DNA of 64,000 bases, taken from NCBI RefSeq assembly GCF_900102195.1, contig NZ_FNBE01000004.1, positions 310,001 through 374,000 of the forward strand, written 5' to 3'. The notes under the pieces are model-generated. The model saw nothing but the letters and a program-made list of their open reading frames with translations. It was not told the origin of the DNA and made no database searches. This DNA comes from Pseudonocardia oroxyli (lineage in GTDB: Bacteria > Actinomycetota > Actinomycetes > Mycobacteriales > Pseudonocardiaceae). A program made the translations under genes and the position numbers. This document shows, piece after piece, positions 53,456-62,534 of this stretch (its first letter is position 1; each line of letters opens with the position of its first letter).

Positions 53456-54270
53456 CACCGCGGGCAGCTGTACGAGCTGCGGTTCATGAAGGGCTCCCGC
53501 ACGATCGGGGTGCCGCAGCGCCGGCACGCCCGGTCGCCCCGGCCGTAGACGTTCAGGGAACGGTCGAAGTAGCCCGACGCGCCGTTGACGTTGACGTACA
53601 GGGCGTCGAAGCTCGTCCCGCCCTGGTCGAGGGCCTCGTGCATCACCTCGGAGGCGGCCTGGAGCACCGTGACCCCCTGGGCCCGGGTGAGCTTCTCCGT
53701 GGGCCGCAGGCCGTGCAGCCGGGCCCGCCAGAGCGCCTCGTCCGCGTAGATGTTCCCGATGCCGGAGACGATCGTCTGGTCCAGCAGGGCCCGCTTGAGC
53801 TCGGTGCGCCGCCTGCGGATCCCGGCCACCGCGGCGTCCAGTGAGAACTCGGGGTCCATGGGGTCGCGGCCGATGTGCGCGACGGGCTCGGGCACCCCGT
53901 CGACGAGAGGGTGGATCGACAGCCCGCCGAAGGTCCGCTGGTCCACGAACCGCAGCTCAGGGCCGGTCTCGAACGTGAAGCGGATGCGCAGGTGCTTCTC
54001 GGCGGGCCGGTCGGCCGCCGCGACGAGCATCTGGCCGGACATGCCGAGGTGGGCCATGATCGCCTCGTCGTGGCCGACGTCGAGCCAGAGGTACTTGCCG
54101 CGCCGGCCCGCCGCGGCGATCGTGCGACCCGCGAGCCGTTCGGCGAAGTCCCCGGTCAGGTGCCTGCGGACGGCGCGCGGGTGCAGCACCTCGACCGAGC
54201 GGATCGGGCGGTGCAGCACGTGGTCGGCGAGCCCGCGGCGGACGACCTCCACCTCGGGCAGCTCAGGCAC
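53404..54270 (-). CDS. mutM: Formamidopyrimidine-DNA glycosylase (Fpg/MutM)
   Basis: 288 residues. N-terminal [13 protein letters not shown] puts the catalytic Pro2-Glu3 right after the start (GTG, read as Met). H2TH region [20 protein letters not shown] and a C-terminal zinc finger CRRCGTP...CPRCQ are intact. It removes 8-oxoguanine. After the finger about 15 extra residues run into the convergent TetR remnant, suggesting the original stop was lost in the rearrangement there. Overlaps rnc by 8 bp. Confidence 0.95.
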   Translation of the reverse strand: MPELPEVEVVRRGLADHVLHRPIRSVEVLHPRAVRRHLTGDFAERLAGRTIAAAGRRGKYLWLDVGHDEAIMAHLGMSGQMLVAAADRPAEKHLRIRFTFETGPELRFVDQRTFGGLSIHPLVDGVPEPVAHIGRDPMDPEFSLDAAVAGIRRRRTELKRALLDQTIVSGIGNIYADEALWRARLHGLRPTEKLTRAQGVTVLQAASEVMHEALDQGGTSFDALYVNVNGASGYFDRSLNVYGRGDRACRRCGTPIVREPFMNRSSYSCPRCQPRPRSSRTATVSRAR

Positions 54271-54985
54271 TCGCGGCGGTCTCGTCCGTGATCGTGCGCC
54301 AGGCGAGCGCGGCGGCCTTCTGCTCGGCCTCCTTCTTCGTGCGCCCCTCCCCGGACCCCAGGTCCCGCCCGCCGACGACGGCGGTGGCGGTGAACGTCTT
54401 GAGGTGGTCCGGGCCCTCCTCGGTGATCCGGTACTCCGGCACGCCGAGGTTCTCCGAGGCGGTGAGCTCCTGCAGGCTCGTCTTCCAGTCCAGGCCCGCG
54501 CCGAGCAGCGGGGCGGACTGCAGCAGCCCGTCGAAGAGGCGGTGCACCAACGCGCGGGTCGGCTCGAGGCCGTGCTGGAGGTAGACCGCACCGATCATGG
54601 CCTCGGTGGCGTCCGCCAGGATGCTGGACTTCTCCCGACCGCCGGTGAGCTCCTCACCCCGGCCCAGGTACACGAACTCCCCGAGGGCCAGCGTGGCCGC
54701 CACCCCGGCCAGCGCGTGCATGTTGACCACGCTGGCGCGGAGCTTGGCGAGCTGTCCCTCGGGGAGATCGGGATGATCGCGGTAGAGCCGCTCGGTGACG
54801 ATCACGCCGAGCACCGAGTCACCCAGGAACTCCAGGCGCTCGTTGGTCGGCAGGCCCCCGTTCTCGTACGCGTACGAGCGGTGGGTGAGGGCGAGAGTGA
54901 GCAACTCGGCGCCGACCTCGACGCCGAGTGCTGCCAACAACGGGGCCCGGTCGGTACGGGGACCCGTGACGCTCTTCTCGCCCAC
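54263..54985 (-). CDS. rnc: Ribonuclease III
   Basis: 240 residues. RNase III signature [16 protein letters not shown], catalytic [13 protein letters not shown], and a C-terminal double-stranded-RNA-binding domain ([18 protein letters not shown]...[16 protein letters not shown]). It processes rRNA precursors. The GTG at 54985 is favoured since earlier starts lie inside rpmF; Shine-Dalgarno is weak and coupling to rpmF (10 bp) is likely. Confidence 0.95.
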   Translation of the reverse strand: MGEKSVTGPRTDRAPLLAALGVEVGAELLTLALTHRSYAYENGGLPTNERLEFLGDSVLGVIVTERLYRDHPDLPEGQLAKLRASVVNMHALAGVAATLALGEFVYLGRGEELTGGREKSSILADATEAMIGAVYLQHGLEPTRALVHRLFDGLLQSAPLLGAGLDWKTSLQELTASENLGVPEYRITEEGPDHLKTFTATAVVGGRDLGSGEGRTKKEAEQKAAALAWRTITDETAASA

Positions 54986-54995
54986 CAGGTGCGAC

Positions 54996-55178
54996 TCAGG
55001 CGGGGCGGACGACCTGGCGGCCGTCGTACTGCCCGCAGACGGGGCAGGCGATGTGCTGGAGCTTGGGCTCACGGCACGCGCGGTTGCTGCAGGCGACGAG
55101 GGACGGCGCGGTGGCCTTCCACTGCGCCCGGCGAGAGCGCGTGTTGGACCGCGACATCCGGCGCTTGGGTACGGCCAC
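54996..55178 (-). CDS. rpmF: 50S ribosomal protein L32
   Basis: 60 residues: [20 protein letters not shown] start and zinc-ribbon Cys in [10 protein letters not shown] and ACPVCGQY, so this is the zinc-containing form. It follows the DUF177 gene by 32 bp, the common DUF177-rpmF pairing. Confidence 0.97.
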   Translation of the reverse strand: MAVPKRRMSRSNTRSRRAQWKATAPSLVACSNRACREPKLQHIACPVCGQYDGRQVVRPA

Positions 55179-55210
55179 GGCAGTTCTCCTACTGTTCTAC
55201 GAGGGTTGTC

Positions 55211-55765
55211 TCAGGAAAGGCGCTCACGCAGAGCGGCCCACCGAGGATCCAGTGTCTCATGCCGGTGGTCGGGCCCGAGATCGGCCCGCCTCTCCCCGCA
55301 CTCGGGGCACAGACCAGGACAGTCCTCGCTGCACAGCGGGGCCATGGGCAGGTCGATGGCGATCGCGTCCCGCACCGTCTGCTCGAGGTCCACGTGGTCG
55401 TCGACGACGCGCGGGATCTCGTCCGAGTCCGTCGTCTCCTCGGTCAGCGAGTCCGGGTAGGCGAAGAGCTCCTCGATCCGCTCCACCACGTCCTCGGCCA
55501 GCTCGTCGAGGCAGCGCGAACACTCCCCCGTCAGCTGCGCCGACGCCGTGCCGGACACGTACACGCCCTCGGAGACGGACTCCAGGCGCAGGTCCAGCGC
55601 GATGTCGCTGCCCGGCGGCACGGCGAGCACCCCGACCAGCCCGATGGCGGCGTCGGGGTCGTCCGCCCCGGGGGCCGCGATGGTGCGGGTGGCGGTGCGC
55701 ATGATGCCCGGGCGGCGGCCCATCTCGCGAACGGAGAAGAGCCAGGGATTCGGTTGAGTGCTCAT
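55211..55765 (-). CDS. DUF177 (YceD) family protein
   Basis: 184 residues. Typical features: GECSRCLDEL in the middle and a C-terminal Cys cluster PLCSEDCPGLCPECGERRADL that may bind zinc. In other bacteria and plants this family is linked to 23S rRNA accumulation. ATG at 55765 overlaps the stop of the MinD-like gene (ATGA). It precedes rpmF. Confidence 0.92.
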   Translation of the reverse strand: MSTQPNPWLFSVREMGRRPGIMRTATRTIAAPGADDPDAAIGLVGVLAVPPGSDIALDLRLESVSEGVYVSGTASAQLTGECSRCLDELAEDVVERIEELFAYPDSLTEETTDSDEIPRVVDDHVDLEQTVRDAIAIDLPMAPLCSEDCPGLCPECGERRADLGPDHRHETLDPRWAALRERLS

Positions 55766-56814
55766 GTCGGCGTCGAGGATACGCGCGCCGGGAACCGTTC
55801 GGCGACGGCCGCGGCCAGCTCCAGGAACGCCTCCCGGGTGCCGGGCCGCAGCCGGGCCGGGTCGATCCGCCCACCCGTCGCGAGGTGCGGGTCGTGCGGG
55901 ATCTCCAGCACGCTGCGGACGCGGGCGGCGAAGTGCTCCCGCAGACCCTCCCCGTCGATCTCCCGGCTCGGCGCCCCCACCAGCACGACGACGGCCTCCC
56001 GCGCCAGCTCGCCGTGGCCGTGCGCGCGCAGCCAGTCCAGCGTCTTGCTCGCCCGCCCGGCCCCGTCGACCGTCGGCGCCCCCACGACGACCAGGGAGTC
56101 CGCCCGGTCGAGCGTGCCCGCCATCGCGGAGTGGACCATCCCCGTGCCGGAGTCGGTGAGCATCACGCTGAAGAAGCGGGCCAGCACCGCGTCGGCGCGC
56201 AGGTACTCGTCCCGGGTGAAGGCCTCCCCCGCCGCCGGGTCCTGCTCCGACGCCAGCACCTGCAGCCGCCCGGCGAGGCTCGTGTAGCGCGAGACGGCGG
56301 TCCAGGAGTCCACGTGGTCCAGGTCGTTCAGCAGGTCGCGGACGGTGCGGTCGCTGTGCCCGGTCAGTCGCTCGGCGAGGGTGCCCGCGTCCGGGTTGGC
56401 GTCGAGGGCGAGGATCCGGTCGCCGCGGTGCTCGGCCAGCGCGAGCCCGAGGCAGGCGGTCACCGTCGTCTTGCCGACGCCGCCTTTGATGCTGGTCACG
56501 GCGACCCGATGGGTCCCCGCGAGGTGGCTGCGGACCCGCTTCAGGCGCTCCTGCGCCGCGAGCTGCGCCGGGCTCGGGCCGGGGTCGACCCGCCCGAGCG
56601 TGACGCCGTGCAGCCACCGCCGCCACCCGCGGTCCGGGACGGGTCCGCGGGTACGCAGGAGCGCGTCGGCGTCGAACGGGGCGGGCGGCGCTTCGGCACT
56701 CTCGGACACGGTCTCCCCCGGGGATCCGGCGACGGGCCCCACCGGCTCGCCCTGCAGCCGGTGGCCGTACCGCTCCCACCAGGTCTCCGGATCGGGCTCG
56801 TGCCGGGGCTGCAT
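55762..56814 (-). CDS. MinD/ParA-like P-loop ATPase
   Basis: 350 residues. Deviant Walker A VTSIKGGVGKTTVTACLGLALAEHRGDRILALDANPDAGTL near residue 105, with an N-terminal Pro/Glu-rich region and a conserved WRRWLHGVTLGRV block typical of EspI/ESX-associated and related actinobacterial ATPases. No ESX genes are nearby. It overlaps DUF177 by 4 bp, so it may be expressed with the L32 gene; role in localisation or segregation is guesswork. ATG at 56814. Confidence 0.8.
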   Translation of the reverse strand: MQPRHEPDPETWWERYGHRLQGEPVGPVAGSPGETVSESAEAPPAPFDADALLRTRGPVPDRGWRRWLHGVTLGRVDPGPSPAQLAAQERLKRVRSHLAGTHRVAVTSIKGGVGKTTVTACLGLALAEHRGDRILALDANPDAGTLAERLTGHSDRTVRDLLNDLDHVDSWTAVSRYTSLAGRLQVLASEQDPAAGEAFTRDEYLRADAVLARFFSVMLTDSGTGMVHSAMAGTLDRADSLVVVGAPTVDGAGRASKTLDWLRAHGHGELAREAVVVLVGAPSREIDGEGLREHFAARVRSVLEIPHDPHLATGGRIDPARLRPGTREAFLELAAAVAERFPARVSSTPT

Positions 56815-56900
56815 GGCGGCGAAGACTAGCCCGAGCGCCCGCCAGTTCTGCTCCGGTTGACCGAATAGTGATCGACTGGCAACAGGTGGCGCATCGGGCG

Positions 56901-56965
56901 ATGATCCACTCGTCGGGTGCGGAGCGGTCGGAAATCGACCGTCTCGCGCCCGAGCAGTGGATCAT
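56901..56965. terminator. 65-nt imperfect palindrome downstream of sepIVA
   Basis: Two 30-nt arms pair with three mismatches and three G-T pairs around the 5-nt loop GAAAT. The outer 10 bp (ATGATCCACT/AGTGGATCAT) are perfect. It begins 25 bp past the sepIVA stop and lies in the gap before the MinD-like gene, so a terminator role is likely. It is unrelated in sequence to the 42-nt family. Confidence 0.7.
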
Positions 56966-56989
56966 GTGACGCGCGGGACGCCGCGAGGC

Positions 56990-57736
56990 TCAGTCGATCA
57001 GGTCCATCCCGGTGCCCGTGCGGCCGTACACGGCGGGGGCGGGGGTGCCGTTCGGGGAGCCGCCCTTCCACAGCCTGCTGCGGCCCCGGCTGACCGTGGT
57101 CAGGGCCTTGGTGAGGGTGTCCTCGAACTCCGCGAGCTTGGCGTCGACGTAGCCGTCGCACTCCTGGCGCAGGCGGTCCGCCTCGCCCTCGGCGGTGTCG
57201 ATGATCTGCGCGGACTGGGCGTGGGCGGCCCGCACAACCTCGGTCTGGGAGACCAGGCGGGCCTGCTCCTGCTGCCCCTCGGCGACGAAGCGGTCGTGCG
57301 CGGCGCGGCCGGCCTCGACGTGGCGGTCCGCGTCGTGCCGGGCGCGCGCGGTGACCTCCTCGTACTCCTGCCTGCCGTCCGCGATCATGGTGTCGGCCTG
57401 GTGGCGGGCCTCGGCCAGCGTGCGCTCGGCCTCCTCGCGGGCCTCGCTCACGAGCCGCTCGGCCTCGGCGCGGGCGTCGGCGAGCAGCTCGTCGGACTCG
57501 GTGGTCGCCGCCGTCCGGGTCTCCTCGGCCTCGCGCTCGGCCTCACCGACGATCTCGTCGCGGCGGTCCAGGACGTCCTGGGCGTCGTCGAGCTCGGCCG
57601 GGATCGCCTCGCGGACGTCGTCGAGCAGGTCGAGCACGTCGCCGCGGGGGACCACGCAGTTGGAGGTCATGGGGACGCCGCGCGCCTCCTCCACCACCGT
57701 CACCAGCGCGTCGAGCGACTCGAAGACCCTGTACAC
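56990..57736 (-). CDS. sepIVA: SepIVA (DivIVA-like septum factor)
   Basis: 248 residues, almost entirely coiled coil. It opens VYRVFESLDALVTVVEEARGVPMTSNCVVPRGDVLDLLDD, a close match to mycobacterial SepIVA, and has repeated Ala/Glu/Arg helices (ARAEAERLVSEAREEAERTLAEARHQAD). The C-terminal 30 residues are not coiled. SepIVA localises to septum and subpolar sites and is essential in mycobacteria. GTG at 57736. Confidence 0.92.
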   Translation of the reverse strand: MYRVFESLDALVTVVEEARGVPMTSNCVVPRGDVLDLLDDVREAIPAELDDAQDVLDRRDEIVGEAEREAEETRTAATTESDELLADARAEAERLVSEAREEAERTLAEARHQADTMIADGRQEYEEVTARARHDADRHVEAGRAAHDRFVAEGQQEQARLVSQTEVVRAAHAQSAQIIDTAEGEADRLRQECDGYVDAKLAEFEDTLTKALTTVSRGRSRLWKGGSPNGTPAPAVYGRTGTGMDLID

Positions 57737-57770
57737 GCGGCCGATCCTCTCACCGGCGCAGCCGGGTTCC

Positions 57771-57799
57771 CCGTATTGGCCGCACGCAGGGCGTGTCAA
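57771..57799 (-). promoter_or_regulatory. Candidate promoter of sepIVA
   Basis: On the minus strand a consensus -35 TTGACA (57794-57799) is followed after 17 bp by ATACGG (57771-57776), a weak -10; AATACG at 16 bp is an alternative. It is 35 bp upstream of the GTG start. Confidence 0.4.
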
Positions 57800-57825
57800 G
57801 TTCCGATCGGGGGATGAGGCCGTGC

Positions 57826-58308
57826 CTACGCGCGCTCCGCGATGCGCTCCACGAGCTGCCGGTGTACCGACGGTGGCAGGAGGTGGGCCACGTCACCCCC
57901 GTACGTGGCGACCTCCTTGACCAGCGAGCTGGAGACGAAGCTGAACTCGGGGCTCGTGGACATGAACAGCGTGTCGACACCGGACAGCCGCTGGTTCATC
58001 TGCGCCATCTGGAGCTCGTAGTCGAAGTCGGTGACCGCGCGCAGGCCCTTGACGATCGCCTTGATCTCGTGGGCGCGGCAGTAGTCCACGAGCAGGCCGT
58101 GGAAGGAGTCGGCGCGCACGTTCGGGAGATCGGCCGTGACCTCGTTCAGCATGGCGATCCGCTCCTCGACGGCGAACATGCCCTGCTTCTTCTTGTTGAT
58201 CAGAACCGCGACGACGACCTCGTCGAACAGCTCCGCGGCCCGGCCGATCACGTCCAGGTGGCCCAGCGTCACGGGGTCGAAGGATCCGGGGCAGACGGCC
58301 CGCCTCAT
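57826..58308 (-). CDS. coaD: Phosphopantetheine adenylyltransferase
   Basis: 160 residues. Nucleotidyltransferase HxGH region [14 protein letters not shown], and C-terminal [17 protein letters not shown]. It makes dephospho-CoA. ATG at 58308 overlaps the rsmD stop by 4 bp (ATGA), the usual rsmD-coaD pair. Confidence 0.97.
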   Translation of the reverse strand: MRRAVCPGSFDPVTLGHLDVIGRAAELFDEVVVAVLINKKKQGMFAVEERIAMLNEVTADLPNVRADSFHGLLVDYCRAHEIKAIVKGLRAVTDFDYELQMAQMNQRLSGVDTLFMSTSPEFSFVSSSLVKEVATYGGDVAHLLPPSVHRQLVERIAERA

Positions 58309-58880
58309 CGCGTCTCACCAGCCATGCCGGGACCGTAACAGTCGCCGACGTGGATCACGGTGTCCCCGTAACGTCGCTCACGCACCCCCGCGTACCCCGC
58401 GGGCCAGGGGAAGGGCTCGCGCGAGCGGGACCGCTCGACGACGACCGTCCCCTCCCCGATCCACCCCGACCGCAGCCCGGTGGAGAGCCACCCGGCGATG
58501 GCGGAGTCCGGTTCGGCGTAGGGCGGGTCGACGAAGACGAGATCGTGCGGGCGCGGCGGGTCGCCCGCCAGCACCGTCCCCGCGGGCCCGTAGCGCACGT
58601 CTCCCCCGAGCCCGACGACGGCGAGGTTCTTCCGCAGGACCCCCACCGCCCGCCGGTCCATCTCGACGAACGTCGCGGACGCGGCACCCCGCGACAGCGC
58701 CTCGAGCCCGAGGGCCCCGGTCCCGGCGCAGAGGTCGAGCACGTGGGCGCCGGACAGCCCCGGGTCGTGCTCCAGCGCGGAGAACAGCGCCTCCCGCACC
58801 CGGTCCGACGTCGGCCGGGTGCCCTCGGACGGCACCGTGAGCCGCCGCCCCCCGGCCTGTCCGGCGATGATCCTGGTCAA
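58305..58880 (-). CDS. rsmD: 16S rRNA (guanine966-N2)-methyltransferase RsmD
   Basis: 191 residues. Starts [35 protein letters not shown], has the SAM loop [20 protein letters not shown] and catalytic motif [11 protein letters not shown]. The TTG at 58880 is chosen because family homology begins there and GGAGG lies 6-7 nt upstream; an upstream GTG (58934) would start inside a 42-nt palindrome. Confidence 0.95.
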   Translation of the reverse strand: MTRIIAGQAGGRRLTVPSEGTRPTSDRVREALFSALEHDPGLSGAHVLDLCAGTGALGLEALSRGAASATFVEMDRRAVGVLRKNLAVVGLGGDVRYGPAGTVLAGDPPRPHDLVFVDPPYAEPDSAIAGWLSTGLRSGWIGEGTVVVERSRSREPFPWPAGYAGVRERRYGDTVIHVGDCYGPGMAGETR

Positions 58881-58897
58881 ACCGCGCCTCCGGCGCT

Positions 58898-58939
58898 CGT
58901 GAGTGGGAAGTGGTGCTGGGGCACTACTTACCACTCACG
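58898..58939. repeat. 42-nt palindromic element, type A copy 3
   Basis: Arm CGTGAGTGGGAAGTGGTGC pairs across loop TGGG with one mismatch and one G-T pair. It starts 5 bp past the pyc stop codon and 17 bp before the rsmD start. Arm sequence is intermediate between types A and B at position 5. Confidence 0.82.
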
Positions 58940-58944
58940 GGGCG

Positions 58945-61900
58945 TCAGCCGAGCTCGAGGAGCAGGTCGCCGCCCTCCACCTGCTGTACCTGGCCGATGG
59001 CCAGGCGCGCGACGATGCCGCCGCGCTGGGCGGAGATGCTCGCCTCCATCTTCATCGCCTCGATGGTCGCGACGGTCTGGCCCGCGGACACCGGGTCGCC
59101 CTCCTCGACCTGCAGGGTCACCACCCCGCCGAAGGGCGCCGCGACGTGGCGGTCGTTGCCGCGGTCGGCCTTCTCGGCGGCCTTGACCTCGGTCTGCACC
59201 GACTCGTCCCGCACGGACACGGGCCGCAGCTGCCCGTTCATCGTCGTCACGACGCTGCGGTACCCGCGCTCGTCGGCCTCGGAGACGGCCTCCAGCTCGA
59301 TCAGCAGCGTGACGCCCCGCTCGAGGGTCACCGTGTGCTCGAGGTCCGGCTCCAGGCCGTAGAAGAAGTCCTTGGACGACAGCACGCTGGTGTCGCCGTA
59401 GGACTCGCGGTGCGCCTCGAACTCCCGCGTCGGGCCCGGGAAGAGCAGCCGGTTGAGGGTGCGGCGGCGGTCGTCCCGCAGCCCCCGGCGGTCGTCGATC
59501 GTCAGGTCGGGCTGCGCGGCCTCCGGGGAGCGGCCCTCGAGCGCGCGGGTGCGGAAGGGTTCCGGCCATCCGCCGGGCGGGGTGCCGAGCTCGCCGCGCA
59601 GGAAGCCGATCACGGAGTCCGGGACGTCGAACTTGGCGGGGTCGGACTCGAAGTCCGCCGCGGTCACCCCCGCGCCGACCAGGTGCAGGGCCAGGTCGCC
59701 CACCACCTTCGACGACGGCGTGACCTTCACCAGGCGGCCCAGCATCCGGTCGGCCGCGGCGTAGCAGTCCTCGATCAGCTCGAACCGGTCCCCCAGGCCC
59801 AGCGCGATGGCCTGCTGGCGCAGGTTGGAGAGCTGCCCGCCGGGGATCTCGTGGTGGTAGACCCGGCCGGTCGGCGAGGCGAGCCCGGACTCGAACGGCG
59901 CGTAGACCTTGCGCACCGCCTCCCAGTACGGCTCCAGGTCCGACACGGCCTGCAGCGAGAGCCCGGTCTCCCGGTCGCTGTGGTCGGTGGCCGCCACCAG
60001 CGCCGACAGCGACGGCTGCGAGGTCGTGCCCGCCATGGAGGCCACGGCCCCGTCGACGGCGTCCACCCCGGCGTCGATCGCGGCGAGCAGGGTGGCGAGC
60101 TGGCCGCCCGCGGTGTCGTGGGTGTGCAGGTGCACGGGCAGGTCGAAGCGCTCGCGCAGCGCCGTGACCAGCCTGCGCGCGGCGGGCGGGCGCAGCAGCC
60201 CGGCCATGTCCTTGATGGCCAGCACGTGCGCGCCCGCCTCGACGATCTCCTCCGCGAGGTGCAGGTAGTAGTCGAGGGTGTAGAGCTGCTCGGCCGGGTC
60301 GGACAGGTCCGCGGTGTAGCAGAGCGCGACCTCCGCGACGGCCGTCCCGGTGGCCCGCACGGCGTCGACGGCCGGGCGCATCTGGGAGACGTCGTTGAGC
60401 GCGTCGAAGATCCGGAAGACGTCCATGCCGGTGGCCGCGGCCTCGGCGACGAACGCGTCCGTCACCTCGGTCGGGTACGGCGTGTAGCCCACGGTGTTGC
60501 GCCCGCGCAGCAGCATCTGGGTGCAGATGTTCGGCGCCGCGGCCTTGATCGCGGCCAGCCGCTCCCACGGGTCCTCGGCGAGGAACCGCAGCGCGACGTC
60601 GTAGGTGGCACCGCCCCAGCACTCCAGGCTGAGCAGCTGCGGGGCGAGCCGCGCGACGTACGGCGCCACCGCGACCAGGTCCTTCGTCCGGATCCGGGTG
60701 GCGAGCAGCGACTGGTGGGCGTCCCGGAAGGTGGTGTCGGTGACCGCCACGCCGGTCTGGGCGCGCAGCCGTCGGGCGAACTCCTCGGGGCCCACCTCGG
60801 CGAGCAGCTGGGCCGACCCGGCGGGCGGGGCGGCGCCCAGGTCCACCGGGGGCAGCTTGTCGACCGGCTCGACGACCTCGGGCCGCGGCCCGTTCGGTTG
60901 GTTCACCGTGGTGTTGGCCAGGAACTGCAGGATCCGCGACCCGCGGTCGGCGGGCGGCTTGGCCTTGAGCAGCTGCGGGCGCTCCTCGATGAAGCTGGTG
61001 GTGACCCCGCCCGCCTGGAAGTCCGGGTCGTCGAGCACCGCGGCGAGGAAGGGCAGGTTGGTCGCGATGCCGCGGATCCGGAACTCCGCGATGGCGCGCC
61101 GGGCGCGGCGGGCGGCGTTGGCGAAGTCGTGGCCGTTGCAGGTCAGCTTGACCAGCATCGAGTCGAAGTGCGCGGAGACCTCGGCGCCCGCGTGGACGGT
61201 GCCGCCGTCGAGTCGCACGCCGGGGCCGCCGGGGGTCCGGTAGGCGGAGATGACGCCGGTGTCCGGGCGGAAGCCGTTCGCCGGGTCCTCGGTGGTGATC
61301 CGGCACTGCAGGGCCGCCCCGGACAGGACGATCTCGTCCTGGGTCAGCCGCAGCTCCGGCAGCGTCATGCCGGAGGCGATGCGCAGCTGCGCGATCACCA
61401 GGTCCCGGTCGGTGACCTGCTCGGTGACGGTGTGCTCCACCTGGATGCGCGGGTTCATCTCGATGAAGACGTGGTTGCCGCGCTCGTCGACGAGGAACTC
61501 GACGGTGCCCGCGTTCCGGTAGCCGATCCGCCGGGCGAAGTTCACGGCGTCCGCACAGATCCGGTCCCGCAGCTCCGGGTCGAGGTTCGGGGCGGGCGCG
61601 ATCTCCACCACCTTCTGGTGGCGCCGCTGCACCGAGCAGTCCCGCTCGTAGAGGTGCACGACGTTGCCCTCGGCGTCCGCCAGGATCTGCACCTCGATGT
61701 GCCGCGGGTTCACCACGGCCTGCTCGAGGAACACCGTCCCGTCGCCGAACGCCGACTCCGCCTCGCGGGAGGCCGCCTCGATGGCGTCCCGCAGGTCCTC
61801 GGGCGTCTGGACGCGGCGCATGCCGCGCCCGCCGCCGCCCGCCACGGCCTTGACGAAGATCGGGAAGCCGATCTCCTCCGCGGCCGCCACCAGCGCGTCG

Positions 61901-62322
61901 ACGTCCGTCGAGGGGGCCGAGGAGGCCAGCACCGGCACCCCGGCCTCGCGGGCGGCGGCCACGGCGCGGGACTTGTTGCCCGTGAGGTGCAGGACGTCCG
62001 CGGGCGGGCCGACGAACGTGATCCCCGCCTCCGCGCACGCCGCCGCCAGGTCCGGGTTCTCGGACATGAAGCCGTAGCCGGGGTAGACGGCGTCCGCGCC
62101 CGCCTTCTGCGCGGCCTTGATGACCTCGTCCACCGACAGGTACGCGCGGACGGGGTGGCCGCGCTCGCCGATCAGGTAGGACTCGTCCGCCTTCGCGCGG
62201 TGCAGCGAGTTGCGGTCCTCGTAGGGGAACACCGCCACCGTCGACACGCCGAGCTCGAACGCGGCACGGAACGCGCGGATGGCGATCTCACCACGGTTGG
62301 CCACCAGGACTTTCGAGAACAT
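58945..62322 (-). CDS. pyc: Pyruvate carboxylase
   Basis: 1125 residues. Biotin-carboxylase domain (residues 1-450): FSKVLVANRGEIAIRAF, KAVAGGGGRGMRRV, FIEMNPRIQVEHTVTEQ. Carboxyltransferase domain (about 530-800): DTTFRDAHQSLLATRIRTKDL, ECWGGATYDVALRFL, LPVHLHTHDTAGG. C-terminal biotin carrier with biotin-accepting Lys1091 in IEAMKMEA. It makes oxaloacetate from pyruvate. ATG at 62322 follows GAGGA. Single-chain form, complete. Confidence 0.97.
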   Translation of the reverse strand: MFSKVLVANRGEIAIRAFRAAFELGVSTVAVFPYEDRNSLHRAKADESYLIGERGHPVRAYLSVDEVIKAAQKAGADAVYPGYGFMSENPDLAAACAEAGITFVGPPADVLHLTGNKSRAVAAAREAGVPVLASSAPSTDVDALVAAAEEIGFPIFVKAVAGGGGRGMRRVQTPEDLRDAIEAASREAESAFGDGTVFLEQAVVNPRHIEVQILADAEGNVVHLYERDCSVQRRHQKVVEIAPAPNLDPELRDRICADAVNFARRIGYRNAGTVEFLVDERGNHVFIEMNPRIQVEHTVTEQVTDRDLVIAQLRIASGMTLPELRLTQDEIVLSGAALQCRITTEDPANGFRPDTGVISAYRTPGGPGVRLDGGTVHAGAEVSAHFDSMLVKLTCNGHDFANAARRARRAIAEFRIRGIATNLPFLAAVLDDPDFQAGGVTTSFIEERPQLLKAKPPADRGSRILQFLANTTVNQPNGPRPEVVEPVDKLPPVDLGAAPPAGSAQLLAEVGPEEFARRLRAQTGVAVTDTTFRDAHQSLLATRIRTKDLVAVAPYVARLAPQLLSLECWGGATYDVALRFLAEDPWERLAAIKAAAPNICTQMLLRGRNTVGYTPYPTEVTDAFVAEAAATGMDVFRIFDALNDVSQMRPAVDAVRATGTAVAEVALCYTADLSDPAEQLYTLDYYLHLAEEIVEAGAHVLAIKDMAGLLRPPAARRLVTALRERFDLPVHLHTHDTAGGQLATLLAAIDAGVDAVDGAVASMAGTTSQPSLSALVAATDHSDRETGLSLQAVSDLEPYWEAVRKVYAPFESGLASPTGRVYHHEIPGGQLSNLRQQAIALGLGDRFELIEDCYAAADRMLGRLVKVTPSSKVVGDLALHLVGAGVTAADFESDPAKFDVPDSVIGFLRGELGTPPGGWPEPFRTRALEGRSPEAAQPDLTIDDRRGLRDDRRRTLNRLLFPGPTREFEAHRESYGDTSVLSSKDFFYGLEPDLEHTVTLERGVTLLIELEAVSEADERGYRSVVTTMNGQLRPVSVRDESVQTEVKAAEKADRGNDRHVAAPFGGVVTLQVEEGDPVSAGQTVATIEAMKMEASISAQRGGIVARLAIGQVQQVEGGDLLLELG

Positions 62323-62534
62323 CCGGCTCCTCGTTCCGTCGGACGCTGACGTCTCCCCGCGACGGCGCCGGGGACTCGGTGAGACTAGACAGCCCACCCG
62401 CGGGTGGTCGACCGCTGATCCGCGTGGTGAAACCGCGAGGTGCGCACTGCGCACCCTGAGATCGTCCTGAGATCTGCGGGCATTCCCCACCTCGGCCGAT
62501 GCCGTCGACCACCATCCTGGGGTACCAAGGAGAG
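62323..62534. other. Divergent region between pyc and hypothetical membrane protein
   Basis: 212 bp without a gene. It contains the 14-nt perfect palindrome CCACCCG/CGGGTGG (62394-62407) and a direct repeat CCTGAGATC at 62455-62463 and 62466-62474, spaced 11 bp, about one helical turn. Either could be a regulator site for pyc or the divergent gene. Confidence 0.45.
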
